A stretch of 64,000 bases of DNA from Paenibacillus sp. An7 (GCF_009870785.1 NZ_WTWX01000003.1:283133-347132); one strand, 5' to 3'. Counted from the stretch's first letter, positions 14,871 to 23,710 are shown. The notes: generated by a model not told the origin, from the letters alone. Program-made: numbers and translations.

Positions 14871-15155
14871 ATGAAAATTAATGAATCCGGTCGCATTGGA
14901 GCAATTCATTCTTATTCCAAAAACATAGAGTCTGCTCAGCAGACCGAAGGAAAGAAAACAAACCGCAAGGATGAGCTTACGATCTCTCCAGAGGCGATGG
15001 AAATGCTTCAAAAACAAGAACAAGTCCATAACAGTGAACGCACACAGCGTATTCAGGAACTGAAACAACAAGTTGCTTCAGGTACCTATAGAGTCGATAC
15101 AGATCAGCTTGCCGAGAAGATGATGCCGTATTTTAAATCAAGTTCCGAGAAGTAG
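14871..15155 (+). CDS. flgM: Anti-sigma-D factor FlgM
   Basis: FlgM binds and inhibits the flagellar sigma factor until the hook-basal body is complete. The 94-residue protein starts MKINES, and the C-terminal half holds the sigma-binding helices: RIQELKQQVASGTYRVD (about residues 63-79) and a last helix with QLAEKMM. The middle is polar and probably disordered, as in the family. GGGCAGGTG precedes the ATG. A sigma-D-like -10 lies upstream, which would allow self-limiting control. flgN follows after nine bases. Confidence 0.95.
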   Translation: MKINESGRIGAIHSYSKNIESAQQTEGKKTNRKDELTISPEAMEMLQKQEQVHNSERTQRIQELKQQVASGTYRVDTDQLAEKMMPYFKSSSEK

Positions 15156-15164
15156 GAGAGAGTT

Positions 15165-15665
15165 ATGTCCCTAAATCAATTAATTGATGCCATGTATGAA
15201 CTTGAGACAACGCATCGTGAGATGCTTCGTACAGCAGAAGTGAAAAAAGAATCCATTATTAAGAACGATACGGATACATTAATCCGTTTGTTAAACCAAG
15301 AGTCAGTCCTATTGAAGCGCATTCAAAGCCAGGAAGTCATGAAAAATGAAGCGATTGTCTCCTTCTTACTCGAGCGTGGAATTAAGTCCAAATTAAATCT
15401 GACCATTACGGAAATCTCTCGTCTCGTATTTGATGTAGAGGATAAGGAAAGATTACAACAAGCTCAAATGGCGCTAAGCACAACCTTATTACAGCTCAAA
15501 GAAGTGAATGAAATTAATCAAAAATTGCTAGAACAGTCACTTGCATTTATTGATTATTCATTGGATGTGCTGATCGATAAGCCCACACAGGAGCCGGTGT
15601 ATAAACATCCAGATCAACGCCAGGGAGCGGTAGGTCAATTCGGATATTTCGACTCACGAGCTTAA
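15165..15665 (+). CDS. flgN: Flagellar export chaperone FlgN (YvyG)
   Basis: FlgN binds the hook-filament junction proteins FlgK and FlgL, whose genes follow directly, and delivers them to the export gate. The 166-residue product is almost entirely helical and heptad-like (LYELETTHREML, LLKRIQSQEVM, LQLKEVNEINQKLLEQ), as expected. The last 25 residues are polar and Gln/Pro-rich. Position between flgM and flgK agrees with other Bacillota. GGAGAGAGTT precedes the ATG at 15165. Confidence 0.92.
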   Translation: MSLNQLIDAMYELETTHREMLRTAEVKKESIIKNDTDTLIRLLNQESVLLKRIQSQEVMKNEAIVSFLLERGIKSKLNLTITEISRLVFDVEDKERLQQAQMALSTTLLQLKEVNEINQKLLEQSLAFIDYSLDVLIDKPTQEPVYKHPDQRQGAVGQFGYFDSRA

Positions 15666-15683
15666 GTTAGGAGGAGTAACACA

Positions 15684-17267
15684 ATGGTTTCCACTTTTCA
15701 TTCGATAGAGACTGCAAAACGCAGTTTGTTTACACAAACGGCAGCACTGAATACAACAGGTCACAACATATCCAATGCCAATACAGAGGGTTACACGAGA
15801 CAAACGGTAAAAATGACCGCTTCTTCTCCCATGGATCCGCTTGCTTATTTAAGATCTACCAACCCGGGCCAACTTGGTTCAGGGGTGGAGTTCTCAGCCA
15901 TAGAACGAATCCGTCAAGGGTTTCTCGACAGTCAGTTCCGCAGCGAGAATTCAAGTCTCGGGAATTGGGAGATTCAATATGATGCACTGGATAAAATTCA
16001 GGGAATCATGACGGAACCTTCCGATACCGGTCTTCAGACCGTATTAGATAAGTTCTGGTCTTCCTGGTCTGATCTAAGTAAAGATCCCGAGAACCTCACA
16101 GCCCGTAATATTGTTAAAGAATCCGCACTTGCTCTGACCGATGCGATGAACCTTATGAGCAAGCAGCTAGATGGATTAAATCAAGACCTTACCGCAAACA
16201 TCGGTGTTAAGGCACAAGAAATGCAAACGTATCTTACGTCTATTGCCGATTTGAATAATACGATTTCAAGAATTGAAGCTTTGGGCGATAACGCAAATGA
16301 TCTTCGTGATCAGCGTGATCTCCTGACCGATAAGTTATCCAGAATTGCGAACGTAACCGTGACGGAGAATGAACAAGGATACAACATTTCCATTGGTGGA
16401 ACGAATCTAGTGAATGGTACGGCAGTTACAGAAGTGACGAGCGCTCTCCTTACGGACGCTTATGCATCTGGGGATCTTAAGGGCGGCGAAGTGTATGGAA
16501 TGGTCGTTTCGAGAGACAGCTTTGTTACGAGCTATCAGAATGATCTGAATCAACTGGCAAATACCATTGCGAATGGCGATGTTACGATTACTTTACCTGC
16601 CGGTTCCTCTGTGCGGGAAGGTACGGTAGCAGATCAAGATACCGTGATTACAGTGAATGGAGCAGAGTCTACCGTTTTGGCAGGACAAGCATTTCCCGCG
16701 GGAGCGGTTCTCAAGAATGAGACACCTTTAACGGTGAAGGGCCTCAACGGACTTCATGAGCTTGGATTTTCATTAGATGGCTCTGCAAGTGCCGGCATTC
16801 CTTTTTTCACAGGCGCAGATGGCGGACCGATTACGGCAGGCAACATTACGCTTAATAAAGAAATTCAGCTCAACCCAAATAAAATCGCTTCCTCCTTACG
16901 CCTTGATTCTTCAGGTAATGCAGTGAAAGGGAATAATACTCTAGCCTCTCTCATGGGAAGTCTGAAAGGCACTTCCTTTACTACACCAGGTGGAACAGAT
17001 AAGACGACACTTAATGATTTATATAAATCGATGGTTGGAGAACTTGGGGTTCAGACCCAGGAAGCTTATCGTAAAATGACGAACTCTGCTTCTTTGGTGA
17101 CTCAGGTGGAGAACTCTCGGCAATCGGTGAGCGGAGTATCGCTGGATGAAGAGATGAGCAACATGATTAAGTTCCAGCATGCCTATAGTGCAGCTGCTAG
17201 ATTTATGACGACGTTTGATGAGCTGTTAGAGAAATTAATTAACGGAACCGGGACGGTAGGAAGATAG
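15684..17267 (+). CDS. flgK: Flagellar hook-associated protein 1 FlgK
   Basis: FlgK forms the first ring of the hook-filament junction. The N-terminal rod-type motif is seen in NTTGHNISNANTEGYTRQ (about residues 23-40), and the C-terminal D0 region has SGVSLDEEMSNMIKFQHAYSA (about residues 484-504) with the usual Asn/Phe/Gln pattern. The middle of the 527 residues is variable. AGGAGGAG before the ATG is strong. It follows its chaperone flgN by 18 bases and precedes flgL by 32, all in one operon. Confidence 0.97.
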   Translation: MVSTFHSIETAKRSLFTQTAALNTTGHNISNANTEGYTRQTVKMTASSPMDPLAYLRSTNPGQLGSGVEFSAIERIRQGFLDSQFRSENSSLGNWEIQYDALDKIQGIMTEPSDTGLQTVLDKFWSSWSDLSKDPENLTARNIVKESALALTDAMNLMSKQLDGLNQDLTANIGVKAQEMQTYLTSIADLNNTISRIEALGDNANDLRDQRDLLTDKLSRIANVTVTENEQGYNISIGGTNLVNGTAVTEVTSALLTDAYASGDLKGGEVYGMVVSRDSFVTSYQNDLNQLANTIANGDVTITLPAGSSVREGTVADQDTVITVNGAESTVLAGQAFPAGAVLKNETPLTVKGLNGLHELGFSLDGSASAGIPFFTGADGGPITAGNITLNKEIQLNPNKIASSLRLDSSGNAVKGNNTLASLMGSLKGTSFTTPGGTDKTTLNDLYKSMVGELGVQTQEAYRKMTNSASLVTQVENSRQSVSGVSLDEEMSNMIKFQHAYSAAARFMTTFDELLEKLINGTGTVGR

Positions 17268-17299
17268 TAGGAAGATAAGGCAGGCAGGAGGGTAATACG

Positions 17300-18223
17300 A
17301 TGATCCGAGTAACCTCAAATATGATGAGCAACCAGCTCATGATGAACATTAACCGTAACGCGAAGCAGCTCAATGATACGCAGCTTCAAATGTCCACGGG
17401 AATGAAGATTAACAAGCCATCAGATGACCCAGTAGGTATTACATATGCATTACGATACCGTACAGAATTAAATTCAAATGCGGAATATCAGAGCAATGTG
17501 GATTCGGCCATTTCCTGGCTGGATTACTCAGATACCGTTGTATCACAGACCAATGAAGTTTTGCAGAGAATGCGGGAACTAACGGTTACGGCATCAAGCG
17601 GAACCAACCCACAAAGTGCCCTGGAAAGTATTCGTCTTGAAGTGAATCAGCTGAAAGAGCAGTTTGTCGATATTGGTAATAGCCAGCTTAACGGGAAATA
17701 TATCTTTAACGGTGAAGGCTATAATCAGAAGCCATATGATTTTGCAAAAAATGCTGAGAACGTATCAGATACTTCTGGATTTACAAAAGACATGATTGAT
17801 AGCGGAAATGTGACTTATGCTGTCGGCAGTGGGATACAACTCGCTATTAATGTGAGCGGTAATGATGTAATGGGATCTGCAGATGAGACAGACAATGTAT
17901 TTGCAATAGCAGATCGTTTGAGTAAAGCGCTGGAAGCGGGAGACTTTGATGCGATCTCTGCTGAACTAGCTCAGATGGATACTCGCGTAGAGAAATTAAC
18001 GGCTACACATGCGGGTATTGGCGCAAAGATGAATAGAATTGAACTAATGCAAAATAGACTCGGTGATATGGAATATAACTTAACGAGTCTGCAAGCGAAA
18101 ACAGAAGATGCGGATTACGCTGAGCTGGCTATTCGTTCGCAGATTCAAGAAAATATCTATAATGCAACGTTATCTGTTGGTGCAAAAATTATCTCCTCTT
18201 CCTTAGTGGACTTTCTTAGATAA
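17300..18223 (+). CDS. flgL: Flagellar hook-associated protein 3 FlgL
   Basis: FlgL is the second junction protein, linking hook and filament, and is related to flagellin. The N-terminus carries LQMSTGMKINKPSDDPVG (about residues 29-46), a FlgL hallmark. The C-terminus has the flagellin-like helix ending in a hydrophobic LVDFLR tail. The length of 307 residues is typical. GGCAGGAGGG precedes the ATG. It is co-directional with flgK and the yviE-like gene. Confidence 0.97.
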   Translation: MIRVTSNMMSNQLMMNINRNAKQLNDTQLQMSTGMKINKPSDDPVGITYALRYRTELNSNAEYQSNVDSAISWLDYSDTVVSQTNEVLQRMRELTVTASSGTNPQSALESIRLEVNQLKEQFVDIGNSQLNGKYIFNGEGYNQKPYDFAKNAENVSDTSGFTKDMIDSGNVTYAVGSGIQLAINVSGNDVMGSADETDNVFAIADRLSKALEAGDFDAISAELAQMDTRVEKLTATHAGIGAKMNRIELMQNRLGDMEYNLTSLQAKTEDADYAELAIRSQIQENIYNATLSVGAKIISSSLVDFLR

Positions 18224-18250
18224 GTAAGACGAGAGGAGGCTTCAATTATC

Positions 18251-18820
18251 ATGAGCGCAATTCCTATGCTTCAGATTAGGCAACAGAATGGACGTATTGG
18301 CATTGATGCAGATCTAGGACAGTATTCCATAAGACAACCGAAGGCAGATCTTCAGATCAAGAGCAACCCAGCAACCCTTCAAATCGATCAGCATCAGCCT
18401 GAGCTTGTTGTCGATTCGTCGCGTGCGAATGCAGCAATTACCGGGGGAACGCATTTAGAAATGACCCAGCGGTTATATTCAAATGTTAAGCAAATTTTCC
18501 TTGAGGGGATTGCCAAACGAGTTGAGCAGGGTAACCGGATGACGGATTTTCATAAGCCGGGGAATACAATTGCTGAGGTATATGGAAAAGAGCAAGCTCT
18601 CCCGACTATAGGGGAACATAGAGGCGAAGCCTCCATAGATAATGTGGATATACACTTTAATGTTCGAAAGACAGACATCGAGATTGAAAGAGGTTCCGTA
18701 GATATCGATGTAAAAGTAAACAAACCGGAGATAGACTACCAGCGGGGCAAGCTGCAGATCTATATGATGCAGTATCCGTCTATCCAATTTATTCCCCCTG
18801 AAGTAGATCAGACGGTGTAA
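18251..18820 (+). CDS. yviE: YviE-like protein (DUF6470)
   Basis: The protein sits between flgL and fliW exactly as yviE in B. subtilis and begins with the family pattern IPMLQIRQQNGRIGID. The 189 residues contain alternating beta-strand segments such as DLQIKSNPATLQID and VDIDVKVNKPEIDYQRGKL, which look like repeats of one strand motif, consistent with DUF6470. No enzyme motif or signal peptide is seen. The role in flagellar assembly is unknown; genetic linkage is the main clue. GAGAGGAGG precedes the ATG and a terminator follows. Confidence 0.88.
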   Translation: MSAIPMLQIRQQNGRIGIDADLGQYSIRQPKADLQIKSNPATLQIDQHQPELVVDSSRANAAITGGTHLEMTQRLYSNVKQIFLEGIAKRVEQGNRMTDFHKPGNTIAEVYGKEQALPTIGEHRGEASIDNVDIHFNVRKTDIEIERGSVDIDVKVNKPEIDYQRGKLQIYMMQYPSIQFIPPEVDQTV

Positions 18821-18825
18821 CATAG

Positions 18826-18865
18826 AAGCTATAGAGAGGCGACCGCCCAATCTGTAGCTTTTTTT
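18826..18865 (+). terminator. Terminator between yviE and fliW
   Basis: Arms AAGCTATAGA (18826-18835) and TCTGTAGCTT (18851-18860) pair with one G-U pair. The loop has an inner GGCG/CGCC. Seven T follow. Confidence 0.82.
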
Positions 18866-18915
18866 ATATAAATTGGTAATAATAGTAGACTCACAAGGAT
18901 AAAGGAGAGATTACA

Positions 18916-19368
18916 TTGATCATTGAATCCGCCTCTTGGGGCAGTATCGAAGTAGAGGACGATCAAATATTTCATTTTAATAGAGGAATTCCTGGATTTG
19001 AAGAAGAGAAAGAGTTTGCCATCCTACCTTATGAAGATAGTCCCTTTAGTATGATGCAATCCCTAAGTGAGCCAAGTCTATCCTTTCTCTTAGCGGACCC
19101 ATTTCTATTCGAGCCGGGTTATGAATTTGAATTACCGGATCACGATACCATGGAACTGGGGATTAAAGAGAAGGTGCTCGTACGCTGTATTGTAACCCTT
19201 CAAGCATCGATTGAGGAATCAAGCATCAATTTGTTAGCCCCCATTGTCATGAATCCAGAGACTGCTGAGGCGAAACAGATCGTGCTGCAACAATCCGGTT
19301 ACCAGACACGGCATGCCATCAAGGAACTATCTGCAGCCAGAACCCTTTTTGCAAAGGATGGTGAATAA
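18916..19368 (+). CDS. fliW: Flagellar assembly factor FliW
   Basis: FliW binds either cytoplasmic flagellin or CsrA, and so relieves CsrA repression of hag once flagellin is exported. The 150-residue product shows family features IFHFNRGIPGFEEEKEFAIL near residues 16-35 (key Phe-Asn-Arg-Gly-Ile-Pro-Gly-Phe) and a C-terminal tail rich in helix formers. Translation starts at TTG (18916), supported by AAAGGAGAG about seven bases earlier and the absence of a better codon. csrA begins two bases after the stop, so the two are tightly coupled. Confidence 0.96.
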   Translation: MIIESASWGSIEVEDDQIFHFNRGIPGFEEEKEFAILPYEDSPFSMMQSLSEPSLSFLLADPFLFEPGYEFELPDHDTMELGIKEKVLVRCIVTLQASIEESSINLLAPIVMNPETAEAKQIVLQQSGYQTRHAIKELSAARTLFAKDGE

Positions 19369-19370
19369 AG

Positions 19371-19616
19371 ATGCTAGTACTATCCAGGAAAAAGGGAGAG
19401 TCCATCGTGATCGATGATCATATTGAAATTACGGTACTAGGAGTAGAAGGAGATACCGTTCGGATCGGTATTGCTGCTCCTGCGGAAGTCGACATTTTTC
19501 GTAAAGAGGTTCATCTCGCGATACAGGAAGCGAATAAACAATCTGCTGCTTCAACGAAGGATCATATTGAGGCTTTAATGGCACAATTTCAGCAGTCAGT
19601 GAAAAATGAAAAATAA
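19371..19616 (+). CDS. csrA: Carbon storage regulator CsrA
   Basis: CsrA is a small dimeric RNA-binding protein that represses flagellin translation by binding GGA motifs in hairpin loops. The N-terminus MLVLSRKKGESIVI is the family signature, with the RNA-contacting Arg at about residue 6. The conserved IGIAAPAEVDIFRKEV is in the middle (about residues 38-53). At 81 residues it is slightly longer than usual because of a polar tail. The start is two bases from the fliW stop. Its likely target is the hag leader immediately downstream, where two matching hairpins are visible. Confidence 0.97.
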   Translation: MLVLSRKKGESIVIDDHIEITVLGVEGDTVRIGIAAPAEVDIFRKEVHLAIQEANKQSAASTKDHIEALMAQFQQSVKNEK

Positions 19617-19640
19617 TAGAAAAACTTTTTGCTTTTGCTA

Positions 19641-19668
19641 TAAATAATGAAGTGATTGTAGTCGATAT
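19641..19668 (+). promoter_or_regulatory. hag: Sigma-D promoter of flagellin
   Basis: TAAA (19641-19644), a 16-base spacer and GTCGATAT (19661-19668), close to TAAA-N15-GCCGATAT. It gives a leader of about 90 bases. Confidence 0.7.
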
Positions 19669-19690
19669 ATGTTGTAGGCGCTGAGGGCAA

Positions 19691-19710
19691 GGGCGGCCGA
19701 CCTTTCGCCC
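19691..19710 (+). other. Leader hairpin upstream of the CsrA sites
   Basis: GGGCG (19691-19695) and CGCCC (19706-19710) pair around a ten-base loop in the hag leader. It may insulate or stabilise the 5' end. Confidence 0.45.
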
Positions 19711-19718
19711 GAGGCGTT

Positions 19719-19732
19719 CCACAAGGACGTGG
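19719..19732 (+). promoter_or_regulatory. CsrA binding hairpin BS1 in hag leader
   Basis: CCAC-AAGGAC-GTGG places GGA in a six-base loop. The core ACAAGGACGT is almost the CsrA consensus ACARGGAUGU. Confidence 0.8.
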
Positions 19733-19742
19733 ATATCAACTT

Positions 19743-19758
19743 ATTTCAGGGAGGAAAT
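19743..19758 (+). promoter_or_regulatory. CsrA binding hairpin BS2 over the hag ribosome binding site
   Basis: ATTTC-AGGGAG-GAAAT puts the Shine-Dalgarno GGGAGG in the loop and stem. CsrA bound here would block translation from the ATG at 19765. Confidence 0.78.
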
Positions 19759-19764
19759 TATAAC

Positions 19765-21279
19765 ATGATTATCAATCACAATATCGCGGCATTGAACACT
19801 CACCGTCAGTTGTCTACCAACACTGCTAACACAAGCAAGAACATCGAGAAATTGTCTTCCGGTCTTCGTATCAACCGTGCAGGTGACGATGCAGCTGGTC
19901 TAGCAATCTCTGAAAAAATGCGCGGTCAGATTCGCGGATTAGATATGGCTTCTAAAAACGGACAAGATGGTATTTCAATGATTCAAACCGCTGAAGGCGC
20001 TTTGAGCGAAACTCATAGCATTCTGCAACGTATGCGTGAATTGGCTGTTCAATCAGGTAATGATACAAATACTGCTGGTGACCGTAATGAAATACAAAAA
20101 GAAGTTGACCAACTTTCTCAAGAAATTACTCGTATTTCAAACAATACCGAGTTCAATACTCAAAACCTTCTAAATGGTGGAATCACTAGTGGTGGTACTG
20201 GAGAAGTGAAGTTCCAAATCGGTGCAAATGCTAGCCAAAACCTAGGAATTAACATCAAAGCAATGGATGCTTCAACACTTGGCGTTGCAAGAAGTGTTAC
20301 TACACCGACAATTGCATCAAGTACAGATGTTACAAAAGCAGAACTAGGACCGGTAGTTGGGACAGGTGCTGTAGCAGGTGCAACGTTAACTCTATCAGCC
20401 GCTGTAGGAGCAGCTAACACCTCGTGGGGTGTTAACTCAGGTGGAGCCACTGGTTTAACTTTAACCTCTACTGCTCAATCATCTGAATACAATGATTACA
20501 AACTTGTTACAACTGCTTCTGCCACAGCTGGGACTGTAACATCTTCAATAGACGCAACCAATAAAACGATAACGATAAACTTTGGAACTGATATTGATAC
20601 GGTCGATGCTACTGCAGCTCAAGTACAGTCTGCACTTGATGCAAGTGGAATTAAATTAACTGCTGCAGGTGCTACAACTGCCTTAACTCCTAGTGCAGGT
20701 GCAGCAGCTACCACTGCTGGTTTAGCAGCTGATGAAGTTAGACTAACACTAGCTGATGGTGCAGGTGCAGGTAATGTACCTGATGAAAGTATTATCGTTA
20801 AGAGCAACGCTACTACTGCTTCATTCACTGATGCTACAAAGTTTAAAGGTGTTAATTTAACATTGGATGGTAGTTTGACTGGAGCTACAGCAGCAGTTAT
20901 CAATCTGACACAAACAAATTCAACTGCCGCAACATTCACAAATGGTGTTAAGACTGCAGATGCAACAGTAGCCGGTGGAATCGATGTTTCTTCACAAGCT
21001 AAAGCTAATACAGCAATCACAGCAATTAACACTGCCATTGAAACTGTATCAGCAGAACGATCTAAACTGGGTGCTGTTCAAAACCGTCTTGAGCACACAA
21101 TCAACAACTTGAATACTTCTTCCGAGAACCTAACTGCTGCTGAATCTCGTGTACGTGACGTAGATATGGCAAAAGAAATGATGGAACAAACGAAGAACAA
21201 CATCCTTGCTCAAGCTGCACAAGCTATGCTTGCACAAGCTAATCAACAACCACAAGGTGTACTTCAATTGCTTCGTTAA
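19765..21279 (+). CDS. hag: Flagellin
   Basis: Major filament protein, exported by the flagellar type III system. I choose ATG 19765 (MIINHNIAALNTHRQL) because this is the invariant flagellin N-terminus and AGGGAGG lies before it; a GTG at 19729 in frame falls in the CsrA hairpin. The D0/D1 N-terminal part has KLSSGLRINRAGDDAAGLAISEKMR in about residues 31-55, key residues Ser-Gly-Leu-Arg-Ile-Asn and Asp-Asp-Ala-Ala-Gly. The C-terminal part has ESRVRDVDMAKEM and ends VLQLLR. The central 250 residues (about 170-415) are Thr/Ala/Ser/Gly-rich, a surface-exposed variable domain. At 504 residues it is larger than B. subtilis Hag. Regulation: sigma-D promoter and CsrA. Confidence 0.97.
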   Translation: MIINHNIAALNTHRQLSTNTANTSKNIEKLSSGLRINRAGDDAAGLAISEKMRGQIRGLDMASKNGQDGISMIQTAEGALSETHSILQRMRELAVQSGNDTNTAGDRNEIQKEVDQLSQEITRISNNTEFNTQNLLNGGITSGGTGEVKFQIGANASQNLGINIKAMDASTLGVARSVTTPTIASSTDVTKAELGPVVGTGAVAGATLTLSAAVGAANTSWGVNSGGATGLTLTSTAQSSEYNDYKLVTTASATAGTVTSSIDATNKTITINFGTDIDTVDATAAQVQSALDASGIKLTAAGATTALTPSAGAAATTAGLAADEVRLTLADGAGAGNVPDESIIVKSNATTASFTDATKFKGVNLTLDGSLTGATAAVINLTQTNSTAATFTNGVKTADATVAGGIDVSSQAKANTAITAINTAIETVSAERSKLGAVQNRLEHTINNLNTSSENLTAAESRVRDVDMAKEMMEQTKNNILAQAAQAMLAQANQQPQGVLQLLR

Positions 21280-21296
21280 TATTAATGCATTACAAG

Positions 21297-21328
21297 GGGA
21301 TCCTAGACTATCTAGGGTCTCTTTTTTT
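21297..21328 (+). terminator. Flagellin terminator
   Basis: GATCCTAGA (21299-21307) and TCTAGGGTC (21311-21319) pair with a three-base loop, and seven T follow (21322-21328). Confidence 0.9.
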
Positions 21329-21336
21329 AATCTCTC

Positions 21337-21364
21337 TAAAGAACGAGTTTTGTTTGTCCGATAT
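21337..21364 (+). promoter_or_regulatory. Sigma-D promoter of flaG-fliD-fliS-fliT
   Basis: TAAA (21337-21340), a 16-base spacer and TCCGATAT (21357-21364). The spacing equals that of the hag promoter. Confidence 0.68.
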
Positions 21365-21396
21365 AAATAGTAAATCAAAGTGGAGGTTATTCAGTA

Positions 21397-21753
21397 ATGA
21401 ATGTACAATTCTTAGTATCTGCAGGCTCCACAACAAGTACACAACAGAATGTAATAGATATAAAATTAACTTATATTTCGAAGGATCAAGTGGGTAGTAA
21501 TGAACTTCAGCCAATAGACGTCAAAGGTACTGAAGAGCATTTTATTCGAAATATTGAGCGAGCAATGAAAGTACTGGAAGGACCTCAGACGACATTGGAT
21601 ATTAGCATTCATGAAAAAACACATGACATTATGGTCAAGGTGCTTAATAAGGAAACGGGGGAACTGATAAGAGAGATTCCACCAGAGAAGATTCTTGATT
21701 TAGTAGCAGAGATGATGGATACTGCAGGTTTACTGATAGATAAGAAAATATAA
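21397..21753 (+). CDS. flaG: Flagellar protein FlaG
   Basis: FlaG (YvyC) affects filament length in several species. The 118-residue product has a variable N-terminus and the conserved C-terminal FlaG domain: LDISIHEKTHDIMVKVLNKETGELIREIPPEKILD in about residues 65-99, with the key IREIPPEK. TGGAGGT (21380-21386) precedes the ATG. It is the first gene of a unit with fliD, fliS and fliT and has a sigma-D promoter. Confidence 0.92.
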   Translation: MNVQFLVSAGSTTSTQQNVIDIKLTYISKDQVGSNELQPIDVKGTEEHFIRNIERAMKVLEGPQTTLDISIHEKTHDIMVKVLNKETGELIREIPPEKILDLVAEMMDTAGLLIDKKI

Positions 21754-21766
21754 GGAGGTAAATTAA

Positions 21767-23290
21767 GTGAGGATTAATGGCTTCTCAGGCATGGATATTG
21801 ATTCAATGGTCACATCCTTGATGACGGCGAGTAAGGCTCCTTTGGATAAATTAACTCAGCAAAAGCAAGTTTTAAATTGGCAACGTGATAGTTACAGAGA
21901 ATTAAACAGTAAATTGTTCGATTTCAAGAATAAATTGTCAACCTACAATAAATCTACTGAATTAAATACCCAAAAGGCTGTTGCAACAGGGAATAACAAT
22001 GCAGTTAAAGCAGAGGCCTCTGCCAATGCCCAGAATATACCGATGAAAGTAAGTGTAGTGAGTTTAGCAAAGCAAGCCTCGGTAGAAACAGGTGGGGTGG
22101 CTCCTGACAAGGATATTAAAACAACTTCTTCACTTAAGGAAATAAGTGGTGATACAGAATTCAAAAAATATTCGATTATTATAGATAGGGGATCGATTGA
22201 TACTCCACTTCCTAAAAAATTTGAGTTTGATCCTAATACTACAATTTCTACCGTTATTTCTACAATTAATTCAGATCCAGAAGCTAATGCAATAGCAAGT
22301 TTTGATGAGATAACAGGAAAATTGAAGATTTCTTCTAAAACTTTTGGAGAAGCAGCCAATATAAAAGTTGAAGATGCTAGTTCGGGAAATTCTTTATTGA
22401 AACTTTTCGGAACCAATAATTCTCTCGAAGATAAAGGGGAGAACGCTGAAGTAGTTATTAATGGCAGAAAGTACAATCCGACTACTAATTCATTAGTAGT
22501 TAATGGGATTAGTTTAACTTTCTTAAATGTTACAAAACTTCAATCTTCCTATACAGAAACTGATGGACTTATTGATCAAAAAGGTGATATAGATGCTGTT
22601 GAAATCTCTCTTCAAACTGATACTGAGAAAGCTCTATCTACCATTAAAAGTTTTATTGAACAATATAATACTTTAATGAGCTATATGAACACCATGGCAA
22701 GTGAGGAAAGATACAGAGATTACGTTCCCCTAACAGATGAACAAAAAAAAGAACTGACAGATAAAGATATTGAACTCTGGGAAGCAAAAGCAAAGAGTGG
22801 TCTCTTAAAGAATGATGAAATTTTAAAGTCAACAGCATCTTCTATGCGTGAGAATATTACTGGAAAATTGTCTGCACTTAGCTCTCTTGGGATCACAACC
22901 GGGCAATATTACGAAAATGGGAAATTATACTTGGATGAAAATAAGTTTCAACAAGCAATGCAATCTAATCCACAACAACTAATCGATGTTTTTCAGGGAG
23001 TTGGCAGCTCTGCAGGAATATTCAGTAAAATGTCTGAAACCATCAATGGGTCCCTTGATAAACTTGTTAACAAGGCTGGAACGAGTAAATTTTCAGGTGA
23101 TTTGAACAGTATCTTTAAAGAGGAAAGTATTATGGGGCGCCAGCTTAAAGATTACAATAAGCGCATCGATGTGCTCCAATTAAAACTTACAAATCTCGAA
23201 ACGAGATACTATAAGCAATTTTCAGCAATGGAAACAGCAATGAATAAATATAATTCCCAGTCCTCAAGTCTATCAAGTTATTTCTCATAA
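21767..23290 (+). CDS. fliD: Flagellar filament cap FliD
   Basis: FliD forms the cap under which flagellin subunits insert. The N-terminus INGFSGMDIDSMVTSLM is the family hallmark, and KAPLDKLTQQKQVLNWQRDSYRELN (about residues 24-48) is a helix with key Gln and Trp. The C-terminal helical part has long coiled-coil character and ends in a Ser-rich tail. GTG at 21767 is set by AGGAGGT about seven bases earlier. The 507 residues are normal. The gene is more AT-rich than argJ or uvrB. Confidence 0.96.
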   Translation: MRINGFSGMDIDSMVTSLMTASKAPLDKLTQQKQVLNWQRDSYRELNSKLFDFKNKLSTYNKSTELNTQKAVATGNNNAVKAEASANAQNIPMKVSVVSLAKQASVETGGVAPDKDIKTTSSLKEISGDTEFKKYSIIIDRGSIDTPLPKKFEFDPNTTISTVISTINSDPEANAIASFDEITGKLKISSKTFGEAANIKVEDASSGNSLLKLFGTNNSLEDKGENAEVVINGRKYNPTTNSLVVNGISLTFLNVTKLQSSYTETDGLIDQKGDIDAVEISLQTDTEKALSTIKSFIEQYNTLMSYMNTMASEERYRDYVPLTDEQKKELTDKDIELWEAKAKSGLLKNDEILKSTASSMRENITGKLSALSSLGITTGQYYENGKLYLDENKFQQAMQSNPQQLIDVFQGVGSSAGIFSKMSETINGSLDKLVNKAGTSKFSGDLNSIFKEESIMGRQLKDYNKRIDVLQLKLTNLETRYYKQFSAMETAMNKYNSQSSSLSSYFS

Positions 23291-23314
23291 TATATCTAAG
23301 AAGGTGGAAATATA

Positions 23315-23710
23315 ATGTTAGCAAATCCATATGAAAAGTATCGTCAGTCTTCTGTCCAAACCTCGAATCCTGCACAATTAGTAATCATGCTCTATGATGG
23401 GGCAATACGCTTTATCCGTGCTTCGGTGGAAGGGTTAGAGGATACGGACTTTGAAAAAGCTAATCTTAATTTAGGCAAGGCTCAGACAATTATAAGTGAG
23501 CTGATGGTAACTTTAGATCGGAAATATGAGGTTTCTAACGGGCTTTATTCCTTGTATGAATATATGAATTATCTTCTCATTCAAGCTAATATAAAAAAGT
23601 CCCAGGAACCGGCACAGGAAGCGATGAACATGTTAATTGATCTTCGGGACACATGGCTTAGTGCGAGTAAACTAGCGGTAACAAAGGCGACACATGAAGC
23701 AGCTAATTGA
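23315..23710 (+). CDS. fliS: Flagellin export chaperone FliS
   Basis: FliS binds the C-terminal D0 helix of flagellin in the cytosol and keeps it monomeric, and it also contacts FliW/CsrA circuitry in Bacillus. The 131-residue, all-helical product has NPYEKYRQSSVQTSNPAQLVIMLYDGAIRFI in about residues 4-34, with key Tyr, Leu-Tyr-Asp-Gly. Length and position match FliS. Its last 17 bases overlap the start of the next gene, so translation is coupled. Confidence 0.96.
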   Translation: MLANPYEKYRQSSVQTSNPAQLVIMLYDGAIRFIRASVEGLEDTDFEKANLNLGKAQTIISELMVTLDRKYEVSNGLYSLYEYMNYLLIQANIKKSQEPAQEAMNMLIDLRDTWLSASKLAVTKATHEAAN

